Shown: positions 54,110 through 63,816, counted from the stretch's first letter. The stretch is DNA of 64,000 bases from Streptomyces sp. NBC_01498 (GCF_036327775.1 NZ_CP109598.1:3596001-3660000); one strand, 5' to 3'. Numbers and translations: made by a program. The notes: a model not told the origin generated them from the sequence alone.

Positions 54110-54472
54110 GTGGCCGGCGCCCTGAAGCATGTAACCGACGCCTCGTTCGACGAGGACGTCCTGAAGAGCGACAAGCCCGTCCTGGTGGACTTCTGGGCCG
54201 CCTGGTGCGGACCGTGCCGCCAGATCGCTCCGTCTCTGGAAGCCATCGCGGCCGAGTACGGCGACAAGATCGAGATCGTCAAGCTCAACATCGACGAGAA
54301 CCCGGGCACGGCGGCCAAGTACGGAGTGATGTCCATTCCGACGCTGAACGTCTACCAGAACGGAGAGGTCGCCAAGACCATCGTCGGCGCCAAGCCCAAG
54401 GCGGCGATCGTGCGCGATCTGGAGAGCTTCATCGGCAGCGACGCGCCGGTGAGCAAGGAAGCGACCGGCTGA
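54110..54472 (+). CDS. trxA: Thioredoxin
   Basis: A 120-aa thioredoxin with the redox site WCGPC (Cys 33, Cys 36) in LVDFWAAWCGPCRQIAPSLE, cis-Pro in GVMSIPTLNVYQNGE, and a short C-terminal extension. It serves as general dithiol reductant, recycled by TrxB. The GTG at 54110 is preceded by GAGGAGG; it lies 43 bp after trxB. The strong hairpin at 54527-54564 ends the operon. Confidence 0.97.
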   Translation: MAGALKHVTDASFDEDVLKSDKPVLVDFWAAWCGPCRQIAPSLEAIAAEYGDKIEIVKLNIDENPGTAAKYGVMSIPTLNVYQNGEVAKTIVGAKPKAAIVRDLESFIGSDAPVSKEATG

Positions 54473-54515
54473 GACACCGCACAACTGCGCGCGGCACACG
54501 CGCATCACGCGCGAT

Positions 54516-54529
54516 GTTTCACGTGAAAC
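54516..54529. other. parS site touching the trxA terminator
   Basis: Perfect GTTTCACGTGAAAC; its last three bases are part of the left arm of the terminator at 54527-54564. Confidence 0.94.
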
Positions 54530-54564
54530 GGGCCCGTCCCCCTCGGCAGGGGGACGGGCCCGTT
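54527..54564. terminator. 17-bp hairpin terminator, bidirectional
   Basis: AACGGGCCCGTCCCCCT (54527-54543) pairs perfectly with AGGGGGACGGGCCCGTT (54548-54564), 4-base loop, between the convergent trxA and GNAT genes. Confidence 0.92.
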
Positions 54565-54570
54565 CATGTC

Positions 54571-55188
54571 TCAGAGCGGTCTGAGCGCCGGGTCCTTCTG
54601 CACCGCGCCCAGCAGTCGGTCCAGCGCATGCTCGACGTCCTCCTTCCAGGAGAGCGTCGTGCGCAGATCGAGCCTCATACGCGGGTAGGTGGGATGGGTC
54701 CGTACCGTCTTGAACCCCACCGCCAGCAGATGGTCCGCCGGCAGCACACAGGCCGGCTCCTTCCAGCGCGCGTCCCCGAACGCCTCGATCGCCTTGAACT
54801 CCCGTCGCAGCAGATCCTTCGCGACGGTCTGCACCATCACCCGGCCGAGTCCCTGCCCCCGATAGCCCGGCATGATCCACCCCGTCATCAGCTGGACCGC
54901 GTCGGGAGAGACGGGACTTGTCGGGAACGCCGTGGCGCGCGGTACGTAGGCCGGAGGCGCGTAGAGGACGAACCCGACGGGCACGTCGTCCACATAGACC
55001 AGCCGGCCGCACGATCCCCATTCCAGCAGGACCCCCGAGATCCAGGCTTCCTTCTCCTCGCGCGCCCGACCGGCTCCTACCGCCGCTTTTCCTCTGACCG
55101 GATCAAGCTCCCAGAAGACACACTCCCCGCACCGGTGGGGGAGATCGGGAAGGTTGTCCAGCGTGAGCGGTACGAGCCGACGCCCCAT
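54571..55188 (-). CDS. GNAT acetyltransferase downstream of parB
   Basis: A 205-aa GNAT-like protein. N-terminal LPDLPHRCGECVFWELDPVR is distinctive, motif A is GWIMPGYRGQGLGRVMVQTV (about residues 102-121), and the end is charged (SWKEDVEHALDRLLGAVQKD). It is conserved in Streptomyces between trxA and parB, which suggests a link with the chromosome-segregation region, but the substrate is unknown. Start ATG 55188 fits MGRRLVPLTLDNL. The start overlaps a small upstream gene that ends inside it (55077). Confidence 0.85.
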   Translation of the reverse strand: MGRRLVPLTLDNLPDLPHRCGECVFWELDPVRGKAAVGAGRAREEKEAWISGVLLEWGSCGRLVYVDDVPVGFVLYAPPAYVPRATAFPTSPVSPDAVQLMTGWIMPGYRGQGLGRVMVQTVAKDLLRREFKAIEAFGDARWKEPACVLPADHLLAVGFKTVRTHPTYPRMRLDLRTTLSWKEDVEHALDRLLGAVQKDPALRPL

Positions 55189-55334
55189 TGAGGCAGATCC
55201 TCACTTCCTGCGCCTGCCGCGCCACGAGCCGCGGTCAGCGCACTGCGCTCCCGAATCAGGCTGCCGACGAAGCCGCCGACCACCCCCAGGCCCAGTCCAG
55301 CTGACATCAGTTGGCCCCGGCTCACCGATTGCAT
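55077..55334 (-). CDS. Possible small protein between parB and the GNAT gene
   Basis: An 85-codon frame starting MQSVSRGQLMSAGLGLGVVG with one hydrophobic, Gly-rich helix (residues 9-27) and a basic/Ser-rich rest. The ATG at 55334 follows GGAAGGGCGGGG, an acceptable ribosome site. The last part overlaps the start of the GNAT gene in another frame by 112 bp, which is unusual, so either the gene once ended earlier or only the N-terminal part is real. Its Gly-rich membrane helix is plausible, but no relatives are known to me. Confidence 0.42.
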   Translation of the reverse strand: MQSVSRGQLMSAGLGLGVVGGFVGSLIRERSALTAARGAAGAGSEDLPQWGVGSYRSRWTTFPISPTGAGSVSSGSLIRSEEKRR

Positions 55335-55500
55335 GGCCCCGCCCTTCCTCTGCGATGGATCAAGGTGGATGCGCCATACCAGAACGCATCGTATCCACCC
55401 AGAGATGCCCCGCACACCGAGGGACGGCAAAGGGCGGGCCGTGTCCGGCGTTCACCGGACCAGGCCCGCCCTGTTGGCGGTGCGGCGGAAGGAAGAAACG

Positions 55501-56646
55501 TCAGTTCGCGTCAGCAGCCGGGCCGTTCGACCGGTCGACGCCCTCCGTGCCCTCGTCGTCCTCGGCGTCGCCGTCCGCGTCGAGTCCCCGCTCCAGGACG
55601 CGCCCCTCACCGGGGGCGAGCGTACTGAGGATGCGCTCCAGATCGACCAGCGAGGCGAACTCGACGGTGATCTTGCCCTTCTTCTGGCCCAGGTCGACCT
55701 TCACCCGGGTCTCGAAGCGGTCCGACAGCCGGGACGCCAGATCGTTCAGCGCGGGCGACGGCAGCGCGCCGGCCCGAGGCCCCTTCGACCGGGACGGGCT
55801 TGTCGGCCGTGATCCCATCAGGGTCACGATCTCCTCGACGGCCCGTACGGAGAGCCCTTCGGCCACGATGCGGTGGGCCAGCCGGTCCTGCTCGTCGGAG
55901 TCCTCCACGGAGAGCAGCGCCCTCGCGTGCCCGGCCGAGAGCACCCCGGCGGCGACCCTGCGCTGTACGGGAAGGGAGAGTCGCAGCAGCCGGAGGGTGT
56001 TGGAGACCTGCGGACGCGAGCGCCCGATCCGGTCGGCCAGCTGATCGTGCGTGCAGTGGAAGTCCTTGAGCAACTGGTCGTAGGCCGCGGCCTCTTCCAG
56101 CGGGTTCAACTGCGCGCGGTGCAGGTTCTCCAGCAGCGCGTCCAGCAGCAGCTTCTCGTCCTCGGTGGCCCGGACGATCGCCGGGATGCGCTCCAGGCCC
56201 GCTTCCCGGCAGGCTCGCCAGCGCCGCTCACCCATGATGAGCTCGAACCGCTCCGGCCCCAACTGCCGGACGACGATGGGCTGGAGCAGACCCACCTCCT
56301 TGATGGAGGTGACCAGCTCGGCCAGCGCGTCCTCGTCGAAGACCTCACGGGGCTGCCGCGGGTTCGGCGTGATGTAGTCCATCGGCACCTCGGCGAAGTA
56401 CACGCCGTCCGGTGCCTTCACCTCGGACGAGGCCGGGCTCTCCTGTGCGGGGATCTCCGCCGACGCCGGAGCCGGCGACTGAGGCAGCGTGGTGACCTTG
56501 GCCGCCGCGACGCCCCGCTCCGCCGTCAGCACCGGTGCCGTTCCGGAGGAGTTGGTCTCCCCGGACAAGGCTCCCTGCTTCTCCTGTGGAGCAGGGGGGA
56601 TCAGTGCATTGAGCCCACGCCCCAAGCCTCTACGTCGGTCGCTCAC
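55501..56646 (-). CDS. parB: Chromosome-partitioning protein ParB
   Basis: The parS-binding CTPase/DNA-binding protein, 381 aa. It opens [20 protein letters not shown]; the CTP-binding ParB/Srx domain has [20 protein letters not shown] and the motif [20 protein letters not shown] (about residues 132-152); a helix-turn-helix follows ([20 protein letters not shown], about 195-215) and a C-terminal dimer domain. It loads on the ten parS sites in this window and others nearby. GTG 56646 overlaps the parA stop by 4 bases (GTGA), so translation is coupled. Confidence 0.97.
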   Translation of the reverse strand: MSDRRRGLGRGLNALIPPAPQEKQGALSGETNSSGTAPVLTAERGVAAAKVTTLPQSPAPASAEIPAQESPASSEVKAPDGVYFAEVPMDYITPNPRQPREVFDEDALAELVTSIKEVGLLQPIVVRQLGPERFELIMGERRWRACREAGLERIPAIVRATEDEKLLLDALLENLHRAQLNPLEEAAAYDQLLKDFHCTHDQLADRIGRSRPQVSNTLRLLRLSLPVQRRVAAGVLSAGHARALLSVEDSDEQDRLAHRIVAEGLSVRAVEEIVTLMGSRPTSPSRSKGPRAGALPSPALNDLASRLSDRFETRVKVDLGQKKGKITVEFASLVDLERILSTLAPGEGRVLERGLDADGDAEDDEGTEGVDRSNGPAADAN

Positions 56647-57719
56647 TGCGTCCCCTCCGAAATGCTCTGCTGACTGTTGCCGATCGCGTGGGCGTGCTTG
56701 ACGTCATACCTCATGCCGACCCCACGCAGGGCGATTTCACGAGCGGCTTCGAGGTACGACAGCGAACCGCTGGAACCCGGATCATAGGTCAGTACCGTCT
56801 GCCCGTAGCTCGGTGCCTCCGAGATACGGACCGACCGGGGGATGCTCGTCCGCAGCACCTCGTCACCGAAGTGACCGCGGACCTCCTCCGCCACCTGGGA
56901 GGCCAGCCGGGTCCTGCCGTCGTACATGGTCAGCAGGATTGTGGACACATGGAGGGTGGGGTTCAGATGTGCCCGCACCAGGTCCACGTTCCGGATCAGC
57001 TGTCCCAGTCCTTCGAGCGCGTAGTACTCGCACTGGATGGGGATCAGCACCTCGGCGCCCGCGACCAGCGCGTTGACGGTCAGCAGGCCGAGCGACGGCG
57101 GGCAGTCGATCAGGACGTAGTCCAGCGGCTGCTCATACGCCTCGATCGCCCGCTGAAGCCGGCTCTCGCGTGCGACCAGCGACACCAACTCGATCTCCGC
57201 ACCGGCGAGATCGATGGTGGCGGGTGCGCAGAAGAGACCTTCGACGTCCACGACAGGCTGGACCACCTCGGCGAGCGGCTTGCTCTCCACCAGGACGTCG
57301 TAGATCGAGGGGACTTCGGCATGGTGGTCGATCCCGAGCGCCGTGGAGGCGTTGCCCTGGGGATCGAGGTCGACCACAAGAACGCGCGCGCCGTGCAGCG
57401 CGAGCGACGCGGCAAGATTGACCGTGGTCGTGGTCTTGCCGACGCCCCCCTTCTGGTTGGCGACCACCATGATTCGCGTCTGTTCGGGGCGTGGCAGTCC
57501 CTCACCGGCACGTCCCAGGGCTTCCACGGCCAGCTGGGCGGCACGGCCGATGGGGGTGTCGTCGATCGGGGGCGGCGATGTTTCACGTGAAACATCGCCG
57601 CCCGACGACTCGGAACGGGGGCCGGGGACCGGATCGGTCATCGGTCCCGCGATGTTGGCGTCGGACCGCAAGGATTCACTCTCCTCGACTTCAGGCTCGC
57701 AATGAACAGAGCCTGCCAT
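56643..57719 (-). CDS. parA: Chromosome-partitioning ATPase ParA
   Basis: A 358-aa ParA-type Walker ATPase. The deviant Walker A is [20 protein letters not shown] (about residues 85-104), followed by [16 protein letters not shown] (A') and [17 protein letters not shown] (Walker B). The first about 80 residues are variable and contain a parS site in frame (VSRET). The ATG at 57719 gives a length typical of Streptomyces ParA; the frame stays open to 57977 with no better start. In Streptomyces aerial hyphae ParA forms filaments that help segregate spore chromosomes. It is coupled to parB. Confidence 0.95.
   Translation of the reverse strand: MAGSVHCEPEVEESESLRSDANIAGPMTDPVPGPRSESSGGDVSRETSPPPIDDTPIGRAAQLAVEALGRAGEGLPRPEQTRIMVVANQKGGVGKTTTTVNLAASLALHGARVLVVDLDPQGNASTALGIDHHAEVPSIYDVLVESKPLAEVVQPVVDVEGLFCAPATIDLAGAEIELVSLVARESRLQRAIEAYEQPLDYVLIDCPPSLGLLTVNALVAGAEVLIPIQCEYYALEGLGQLIRNVDLVRAHLNPTLHVSTILLTMYDGRTRLASQVAEEVRGHFGDEVLRTSIPRSVRISEAPSYGQTVLTYDPGSSGSLSYLEAAREIALRGVGMRYDVKHAHAIGNSQQSISEGTQ
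57580..57593. other. parS site inside parA
   Basis: Perfect GTTTCACGTGAAAC within the variable N-terminal coding region of parA. Confidence 0.94.
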
Positions 57720-57755
57720 GCTTTCGGGGTCGGGAACCAGCGAGGCCCGTGGTTC

Positions 57756-57764
57756 TGTGGATAA
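57756..57764. other. DnaA box upstream of parA
   Basis: TGTGGATAA, perfect reverse of TTATCCACA, in the 276-bp rsmG-parA gap, 105 bp from a parS site at 57869. It could let DnaA act on parAB transcription. Confidence 0.8.
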
Positions 57765-57868
57765 CTCCCTCTCCGTGGCCAGTCCGCTACCCCTCACGAG
57801 GGGTTTCTTACTCCGAGGTACGGACGCGGCGCGACCCCGGTCGATGATGCCCTGGAGCAGTGAGCGAC

Positions 57869-57882
57869 GTTTCACGTGAAAC
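57869..57882. other. parS site between rsmG and parA
   Basis: Perfect GTTTCACGTGAAAC in the parAB promoter region. Confidence 0.94.
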
Positions 57883-57994
57883 ACGATGCCCTCGCCGAGG
57901 GGCCGGGTCGTTCCGACACTCCGGGGAGGGCGGTCAGCGCTCCTTCGATGGAGCATCACGGGCAGTCGGCGTCCCACCGACGCCCGTGACCGCG

Positions 57995-58711
57995 TCAGCG
58001 GCGGCGGCGCACCCGGTCCGCACGGGCGGCCTTGGCCCGCTTCGCCGCGAACCGCACCCCGCCGGGGCTCTCCCCGACCTCCGCGCGCACCACGGTGGCG
58101 GGCGGATCGACCAGTCCCTCACCCGCCCGCAGCACCGAGACGTCGATCACCCCGAGCTTGCTCAGGGCCGACCGGGCGCCCTTCAGTTCTTCCTCGGCCG
58201 TGTCCCCCTTGAGCGCCAGCATCTCTCCGTACGGACGCAACAGCGGCACGCCCCAGCCGGCCAGCCGATCCAGCGGGGCCACGGCGCGGGCCGTCACCAC
58301 ATGGACGGGCTGGAGGGTCCCGAGGACTTCCTCGGCGCGCCCCCGGACCACGGTCACATGATCCAGGCCCAGCAGCTCGACGACCTCCTGGAGAAAGTTC
58401 GTCCGCCGCAGCAGCGGCTCCAGCAACGTGATCCGAAGATCGGGCCGTACCAGGGCCAGCGGGATCCCCGGCAGCCCGGCGCCCGAGCCGACGTCACAGA
58501 CGCTCACTCCTTCGGGGACCACCTCGGAGAGCACCGCGCAGTTCATCAGGTGCCGCTCCCAGAGCCGTGGCACCTCACGTGGCCCGATGAGACCACGGGT
58601 GACTCCCGCGTCAGCGAGAAGCTCCGCGTACCGGACGGCTGTCGGGAGGGAGTCCCCGAACACCGTCCTCGCCTCGTCCGGCGCAGGGGGAAGCTCTACT
58701 GGCTCCGTCAC
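57995..58711 (-). CDS. rsmG: 16S rRNA (guanine-527-N7) methyltransferase RsmG
   Basis: Methylates G527 of 16S rRNA; loss gives low-level streptomycin resistance and altered antibiotic production in Streptomyces. 238 aa. SAM-binding GVSVCDVGSGAGLPGIPLAL near residue 70, and TARAVAPLDRLAGWGVPLL near 140 are typical. The GTG at 58711 (MTEPVELPPAPDEART) has GGAAGGACGG upstream and was preferred over an in-frame start at 58774. C-terminus is basic (KRAKAARADRVRRRR). Confidence 0.95.
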   Translation of the reverse strand: MTEPVELPPAPDEARTVFGDSLPTAVRYAELLADAGVTRGLIGPREVPRLWERHLMNCAVLSEVVPEGVSVCDVGSGAGLPGIPLALVRPDLRITLLEPLLRRTNFLQEVVELLGLDHVTVVRGRAEEVLGTLQPVHVVTARAVAPLDRLAGWGVPLLRPYGEMLALKGDTAEEELKGARSALSKLGVIDVSVLRAGEGLVDPPATVVRAEVGESPGGVRFAAKRAKAARADRVRRRR

Positions 58712-58789
58712 GGGAACCGTCCTTCCGTACGAACCACCACACGGTGATTCACAGTCACTGTCTCGGGCTGACACACGTCCGGCCCCGCC

Positions 58790-58798
58790 TGTGGACAG
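58790..58798. other. DnaA-box-like site between jag and rsmG
   Basis: TGTGGACAG, one mismatch from the reverse of TTGTCCACA, in the short gap before jag's stop. Confidence 0.45.
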
Positions 58799-58823
58799 AC
58801 GGGGCCGGCAAGGGGAATACCGC

Positions 58824-59333
58824 TCAGGCGGGGAGCACGACGACGAAGCGCCCCGGCTCCTCGCCCTCCGACTCGCTGCGCAGTCCGGCCGCCGCGACGG
58901 CGTCGTGCACGACCTTGCGCTCGAAGGGCGTCATGGGATTCAGCTTGACGGGCTCACCGGTGCTCTTGACCTCGTCGGCGGTCTTGGCTCCCAGCTCGGC
59001 CAGCTCCGTGCGCTTCTTCGCCCGGAAGCCCCCGATGTCCAGCATCAGCCGGCTGCGGTCGCCGGTCTCCCGGTGCACCGCCAGCCGCGTCAGCTCCTGG
59101 AGCGCTTCGAGCACTTCGCCGTCGCGGCCGACGAGCTTCTGAAGATCACGGCCACTGACGTCGCTGATGATCGAGACCGCGGCCCGGTCGGCCTCGACGT
59201 CCATGTCGATGTCGCCGTCGAGGTCGGCGATGTCCAGCAGTCCTTCGAGATAGTCGGCTGCGATCTCGCCTTCCTGCTCAAGGCGGGTGAGGGTGTCACT
59301 ACCCTCGGCGGCGGAGGTGGTGCCTTCCGACAC
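58824..59333 (-). CDS. jag: Jag/KhpB-type RNA-binding protein
   Basis: A 169-aa protein with a KH domain (about residues 40-85, IISDVSGRDLQKLVGRDGEV) and an R3H domain (about 120-165, NPMTPFERKVVHDAVAAAGL). It binds RNA and affects cell division in other bacteria, and is coded between yidC and rsmG in nearly all actinobacteria. The usual N-terminal Jag domain is missing, as is normal in this phylum. Confidence 0.95.
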   Translation of the reverse strand: MSEGTTSAAEGSDTLTRLEQEGEIAADYLEGLLDIADLDGDIDMDVEADRAAVSIISDVSGRDLQKLVGRDGEVLEALQELTRLAVHRETGDRSRLMLDIGGFRAKKRTELAELGAKTADEVKSTGEPVKLNPMTPFERKVVHDAVAAAGLRSESEGEEPGRFVVVLPA

Positions 59334-59384
59334 GGATGGACTCCTTCTTGCTACGGGCTGGCTACGGGCTTCGGGGCGCTGCGC

Positions 59385-60650
59385 TTACTTCTTGGTCGGG
59401 TGCTTGGGCCGCTGCTGGCCCTTGCGCGGCCCGGTCTTGGCCCGCGCGGCACCGTTGCCGGTCTTGCGCGGCTTGGGCTGGGCGTCCTGCGGCTCGTCGT
59501 TCTTCTGGAGCGACGTCTTGGGCGTCTCGTCACCGGCGCCGGACGGCTTCGTACCGGCCCCCGGCGCGGCCGGGTGTCCGGCTCCCGCCTGGCGCTTCGA
59601 CTTGGGCTGACGCTTGGGCTGCTGCCGCTTCGCCGCCTGCGACTCACCCTCGGGGAGTGCCTCGCCCTTGATCACCGTGCCGTCCGCCTGGGCGACCAGA
59701 CCGGTCTTCGAGAGGCTGGTGATGAACTTGCGCTCGTAGTCGTTACGGTCGGGACCCTTGGCCACGATCGCCGAGACGATGGTGCGCCGGCGCTTGGAGC
59801 GGACCTCGCTGTGCGTGGTGATGGTCTTGAGCAGGCGCTCCAGGTACTGGTCCTGGGCCTTGCTGCCGGGCGTCGGGTTCTGGTTGATCACGTACATCTG
59901 CTGGCCCATGGTCCACACGTTGGTGGTCAGCCAGTAGACGAGGACACCGACGGGGAAGTTGATGCCCATCACCATGAAGATCACCGGGAAGATGTACATC
60001 AGCATCTTCTGCTGCTGCATGTACGGCGTCTTGACGGTGAGGTCGACGTTCTTCGTCATCAGCTGGCGCTGCGTGTAGAACTGCGACGCCGACATCATGA
60101 CGATCATGATCGCGGTGACCACGCGTACGGCGGTCAGCGAGGCGTCCAGGGACGCGACCTCGGCGCTGCTGTCGGTGAACGTCGACGCCAGCGGGGCGCC
60201 GAAGATGTGCGCCTGCCGCGCGCTGTCGAGCAGCGACTGGTTGATGACGCCGACCGTCTTGCCGGAGGCGATGCTTGAGAGCACGTGGTACAGGGCGAAG
60301 AAGAACGGTGACTGCGCCAGGATCGGAAGGCACGAGGAGAGCGGGTTGGTACCCGTCTCCTTGTACAGCTTCATCATTTCCTCGGACTGGCGCTGCTTGT
60401 CGTTCTTGTAGCGCTCCTGGATCGCCTTCATCTTGGGCTGAAGGACCTGCATGTTCCGGGTCGACTTGATCTGCTTGACGAACAGCGGGATCAGACAGAT
60501 CCGGATCAGGATCACCAGGGACACGATGGACAGGCCCCAGGCCCAGCCCGTGTCAGGGCCGAAGAGGGCCCCGTACAGGCTGTGGAACTGGACGATGATC
60601 CATGAGACAGGCGTGGTGATGAAACTGAAGAAACTGGCGATCGTGTCCAC
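59385..60650 (-). CDS. yidC: Membrane protein insertase YidC
   Basis: A 421-aa YidC/Oxa1-type insertase with five core membrane helices; [20 protein letters not shown] at the start, then [20 protein letters not shown] and [20 protein letters not shown]. No large periplasmic domain, as in Gram-positives. The C-terminal third (after about 300) is a basic Lys/Pro/Gln-rich tail that binds ribosomes. GTG 60650 is the start. It is 3 bp behind yidD. Confidence 0.96.
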   Translation of the reverse strand: MDTIASFFSFITTPVSWIIVQFHSLYGALFGPDTGWAWGLSIVSLVILIRICLIPLFVKQIKSTRNMQVLQPKMKAIQERYKNDKQRQSEEMMKLYKETGTNPLSSCLPILAQSPFFFALYHVLSSIASGKTVGVINQSLLDSARQAHIFGAPLASTFTDSSAEVASLDASLTAVRVVTAIMIVMMSASQFYTQRQLMTKNVDLTVKTPYMQQQKMLMYIFPVIFMVMGINFPVGVLVYWLTTNVWTMGQQMYVINQNPTPGSKAQDQYLERLLKTITTHSEVRSKRRRTIVSAIVAKGPDRNDYERKFITSLSKTGLVAQADGTVIKGEALPEGESQAAKRQQPKRQPKSKRQAGAGHPAAPGAGTKPSGAGDETPKTSLQKNDEPQDAQPKPRKTGNGAARAKTGPRKGQQRPKHPTKK

Positions 60651-60653
60651 TAA

Positions 60654-61019
60654 TCAGGCTCCTTGAGCATGGGACGAGGTCTCTGCGGCCGGACTCGGGG
60701 TTTCGGGGGCCGAGGCCGAATCCCCGGAAGGCACGCCGGCGGCGGACTGTCCGCCCCTGGTGCCGCGCCACGCGTCGCGCAGCAGTTCGTGCCACCGCGG
60801 GCGCTTGCGCGGTGGCACATGATCCACGCCACCCGGCGACCACGGATTGCACCGCAGGATGCGCCAGGCCGTCAGACCGGTGCCCTTGACGGCGCCGTGC
60901 CGGTCGATGGCCGTGTAGCCGTAGTGGGAACACGACGGGTAGTACCGGCAGACGGGCCCGAGCAACGGGCTGATCGTCCACTGGTACAGCTTGATCAGAG
61001 CCAGCAGCGGGTACTTCAT
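60654..61019 (-). CDS. yidD: Membrane protein insertion factor YidD
   Basis: A 121-aa YidD (haemolysin-fold) protein: [20 protein letters not shown] with [18 protein letters not shown] and [20 protein letters not shown]. Members assist YidC. The last about 45 residues are variable. Its ATG overlaps the rnpA stop (ATGA), and its stop is 3 bp before yidC, so the three are translationally linked. Confidence 0.95.
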   Translation of the reverse strand: MKYPLLALIKLYQWTISPLLGPVCRYYPSCSHYGYTAIDRHGAVKGTGLTAWRILRCNPWSPGGVDHVPPRKRPRWHELLRDAWRGTRGGQSAAGVPSGDSASAPETPSPAAETSSHAQGA

Positions 61020-61387
61020 CGCGCGCCCCCTCCCAGTAGCCGCTCCAGGGCGGCGTCCAGGTCTCGGGCCAGCTGTGCATGGTCGGCGTCGCCCGCACCG
61101 GGCAGCGCTCGTACGACAACCAGGCTACCGGGGGCCAACCGGGGCAGCCGATCGCGTACGAGGTGACGAAGCTGACGCTTCACGCGGGTCCGGACGACGG
61201 CCCCGCCCACGGCTTTGCTTACGACGAAACCCGCCCGCGTCGGGGGATCGCTCTCCCCAGACGCGTGCGGGCCCGTAGTACCGCTGCGTAGATGTACGAC
61301 CAGAAGCGGGCGTCCGGCCCGGCGTCCTCGGCGTACCGCGGTCGCGAAGTCCTCGCGCCGCCTCAGCCGATTCTCGGTAGGCAGCAC
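61016..61387 (-). CDS. rnpA: RNase P protein component
   Basis: The protein subunit that helps the RNase P RNA cut tRNA 5' leaders; 123 aa. It starts [20 protein letters not shown] and has the RNR-type motif in [23 protein letters not shown] 61387 fits, 18 bp after the rpmH stop. Confidence 0.95.
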   Translation of the reverse strand: MLPTENRLRRREDFATAVRRGRRAGRPLLVVHLRSGTTGPHASGESDPPTRAGFVVSKAVGGAVVRTRVKRQLRHLVRDRLPRLAPGSLVVVRALPGAGDADHAQLARDLDAALERLLGGGAR

Positions 61388-61405
61388 GTCATAACCTGTT
61401 GGCGA

Positions 61406-61543
61406 TCAGGCGGACAGGTTGGTGCGACCCTTGCCACGGCGGTTCGCGAGAATCGCGCGACCGGCGCGGGTGCGCATACGGAGCCGGAAGCCGTGGGTCT
61501 TGGCACGACGACGGTTGTTCGGCTGGAAGGTGCGCTTGCTCAC
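61406..61543 (-). CDS. rpmH: Ribosomal protein L34
   Basis: A 45-aa L34: [20 protein letters not shown], then [20 protein letters not shown] and the end TNLSA. GTG 61543. First gene of the rpmH-rnpA-yidD-yidC cluster, divergent from dnaA. Confidence 0.97.
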   Translation of the reverse strand: MSKRTFQPNNRRRAKTHGFRLRMRTRAGRAILANRRGKGRTNLSA

Positions 61544-61903
61544 TCGGGGGCTCCAGAGGTGATGATGGGAAGGGCGGGACGTCGCCTGGCTGTCACCGTG
61601 CGCCCACGAGTAGCTCGCGATTACGCCCAAGTGCACCGCTTCACGACCACGGATCGTGATCCTTGCCCTTCGGAGGCAGGCGGCAGCAGCCATCGACAAC
61701 TCGACCGGGTCACGGTACGCGCGGCTACGCCATACGGTCAAACCAGTCAGCTGCCACGTTCCATTATGCACAGCCTGTGGACAACAACTTGAACCGCGTG
61801 GAACGCCTGACTACCGTGACCGGACTCCGGATTCTTTTCCGCCGGTCTTCCCACCCCGTCCCGAGAACCACACATTCGTGGGACCAGCGAGAGAGCGTGC
61901 CCT
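61544..61903. promoter_or_regulatory. Divergent rpmH/dnaA promoter region
   Basis: 360 bp. A perfect DnaA box, TGTGGACAA (61776-61784, reverse of TTGTCCACA), lies about 120 bp before the dnaA start and is a likely autoregulatory site. A short CACGA...TCGTG inverted repeat lies near 61641-61657. No gene is present. Confidence 0.75.
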
Positions 61904-63751
61904 GTGGCTGATGTACCTGCCGATCTTGCCGCAGTGTGGCCGCGAGTCCTGGAGCAGCTCCTCACGGAGGGCCAGCAGGGCGTCGAGCCCAAGGACAAGC
62001 AGTGGGTCGAGCGCTGCCAGCCGCTGGCGCTGGTGGCCGACACCGCACTGCTGGCCGTGCCCAACGAGTGGGGCAAGCGGGTGCTCGAAGGCCGCCTCGC
62101 CCCGCTCATCAGCGAGACCCTGAGCCGGGAGTGCGGCCGGCCCATCCGGATCGCCATCACCGTGGACGACTCGGCCGGGGATCCCCTGCCGCTGCCGCAC
62201 CAGAACCGCTACCAGGGTCCGCAGCACGACGACGGCCGTGATCCCCGCGACCGCGACCCGCGTGACCGTGATCCCCGGGACCCCCGCGACCGTGACGCGC
62301 GTCACGACGACCCCCGCCCGGACGACTCCCGCCACGACGACGGGCGCCCCGACACCGGCTACCTCCTCTACGGCCGCCGCCCGTCCGACGACGACGGCAT
62401 GCCGACCGCCCGGCCCGCGTACCCCGACTACCCGCAGCAGCGCCCCGAGCCCGGCGCCTGGCCCCGGACGCAGGAGGACCTGTCCTGGCAGCAGCAGCGG
62501 CACGGCGGCTTCCACGACCGGGACCCGTACGCGACGGCCCGGCCGGGGGGACCCTCGCACGACTACCGGCCGCCGCAGCCGCCGGAGGGCCGGCCGTACG
62601 ACCAGCAGCGCCCGGACCGGCACGACCTGGATCCGCAGCAGCAGCGGCACGGCGGCCGGGGCGGGGCGGCCGGACCGCTGGGCGCCCAGGCGTCGCCGCC
62701 GCCGGGACCCGGTGAGCCGCACGCGCGTCTCAACCCCAAGTACCTCTTCGACACCTTCGTGATCGGGGCGTCGAACCGGTTCGCGCACGCGGCGGCCGTC
62801 GCCGTCGCGGAGGCGCCGGCCAAGGCGTACAACCCACTCTTCATCTACGGCGAGTCCGGGCTCGGCAAGACGCACCTGCTGCACGCCATCGGTCACTACG
62901 CGCGCAGCCTCTATCCCGGCACGCGGGTGCGGTACGTGAGCTCGGAGGAGTTCACCAACGAGTTCATCAACTCCATCCGCGACGGCAAGGGCGACACCTT
63001 CCGCAAGCGCTACCGGGACGTCGACATCCTGCTCGTCGACGACATCCAGTTCCTGGCGAGCAAGGAGTCGACGCAGGAGGAGTTCTTCCACACCTTCAAC
63101 ACGCTCCACAACGCGAACAAGCAGATCGTGCTCTCCTCGGACCGGCCGCCCAAGCAGTTGATCACCCTGGAGGACCGGCTGCGCAACCGCTTCGAGTGGG
63201 GGCTGACCACCGATGTGCAGCCGCCGGAGCTGGAGACGCGTATCGCGATCCTCCGTAAGAAGGCGGTGCAGGAGCAGCTGAACGCCCCGCCCGAGGTGCT
63301 GGAGTTCATCGCCTCGCGGATCTCGCGCAACATCCGTGAGCTGGAGGGCGCGCTGATCCGGGTGACGGCGTTCGCCTCGCTCAACCGCCAGCCGGTGGAT
63401 CTCGGGCTGACGGAGATCGTGCTCAAGGACCTGATCCCCGGCGGCGAGGACTCGGCCCCCGAGATCACCGCGGCGGCCATCATGGCGGCGACGGCGGACT
63501 ACTTCGGGCTGACCGTGGAGGACCTCTGCGGGTCGTCGCGCAGCCGGGTGCTGGTGACGGCGCGGCAGATCGCCATGTATCTCTGCCGGGAGCTGACGGA
63601 TCTGTCGCTGCCCAAGATCGGCGCGCAGTTCGGCAACCGCGACCACACGACCGTGATGCACGCGGACCGCAAGATCCGCGCGCTGATGGCCGAGCGGCGC
63701 TCGATCTACAACCAGGTCACCGAACTCACCAACCGCATCAAGAACGGCTGA
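61904..63751 (+). CDS. dnaA: Chromosomal replication initiator DnaA
   Basis: A 615-aa DnaA, long because of an extended domain II. Domain I is about residues 1-90 ([20 protein letters not shown]). Domain II (about 95-275) is Asp/Arg/Pro-rich with [21 protein letters not shown] repeats, a Streptomyces feature. Domain III starts [20 protein letters not shown] (near 277), Walker [12 protein letters not shown] near 315, Walker [14 protein letters not shown] near 374. Domain IV carries the DnaA-box-binding signature [14 protein letters not shown] near 585. The GTG at 61904 is the start. oriC is expected just downstream. Confidence 0.98.
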   Translation: MADVPADLAAVWPRVLEQLLTEGQQGVEPKDKQWVERCQPLALVADTALLAVPNEWGKRVLEGRLAPLISETLSRECGRPIRIAITVDDSAGDPLPLPHQNRYQGPQHDDGRDPRDRDPRDRDPRDPRDRDARHDDPRPDDSRHDDGRPDTGYLLYGRRPSDDDGMPTARPAYPDYPQQRPEPGAWPRTQEDLSWQQQRHGGFHDRDPYATARPGGPSHDYRPPQPPEGRPYDQQRPDRHDLDPQQQRHGGRGGAAGPLGAQASPPPGPGEPHARLNPKYLFDTFVIGASNRFAHAAAVAVAEAPAKAYNPLFIYGESGLGKTHLLHAIGHYARSLYPGTRVRYVSSEEFTNEFINSIRDGKGDTFRKRYRDVDILLVDDIQFLASKESTQEEFFHTFNTLHNANKQIVLSSDRPPKQLITLEDRLRNRFEWGLTTDVQPPELETRIAILRKKAVQEQLNAPPEVLEFIASRISRNIRELEGALIRVTAFASLNRQPVDLGLTEIVLKDLIPGGEDSAPEITAAAIMAATADYFGLTVEDLCGSSRSRVLVTARQIAMYLCRELTDLSLPKIGAQFGNRDHTTVMHADRKIRALMAERRSIYNQVTELTNRIKNG

Positions 63752-63780
63752 GCGGCCGGCCGCGTCGGCCGACCGGCTCC

Positions 63781-63816
63781 AGGGCGCCCCCGGGACACCG
63801 TCCCCGGGGGCGCCCT
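63781..63816 (+). terminator. 14-bp hairpin terminator after dnaA
   Basis: AGGGCGCCCCCGGG (63781-63794) pairs with CCCGGGGGCGCCCT (63803-63816) around 8 bases, 30 bp after the dnaA stop. Confidence 0.85.

Noticed and set aside
57720..57977. Longer ParA from a start at 57977
   Set aside because: The extra N-terminus covers parS and the DnaA box, resembles promoter DNA, and would make ParA longer than known Streptomyces ParA.
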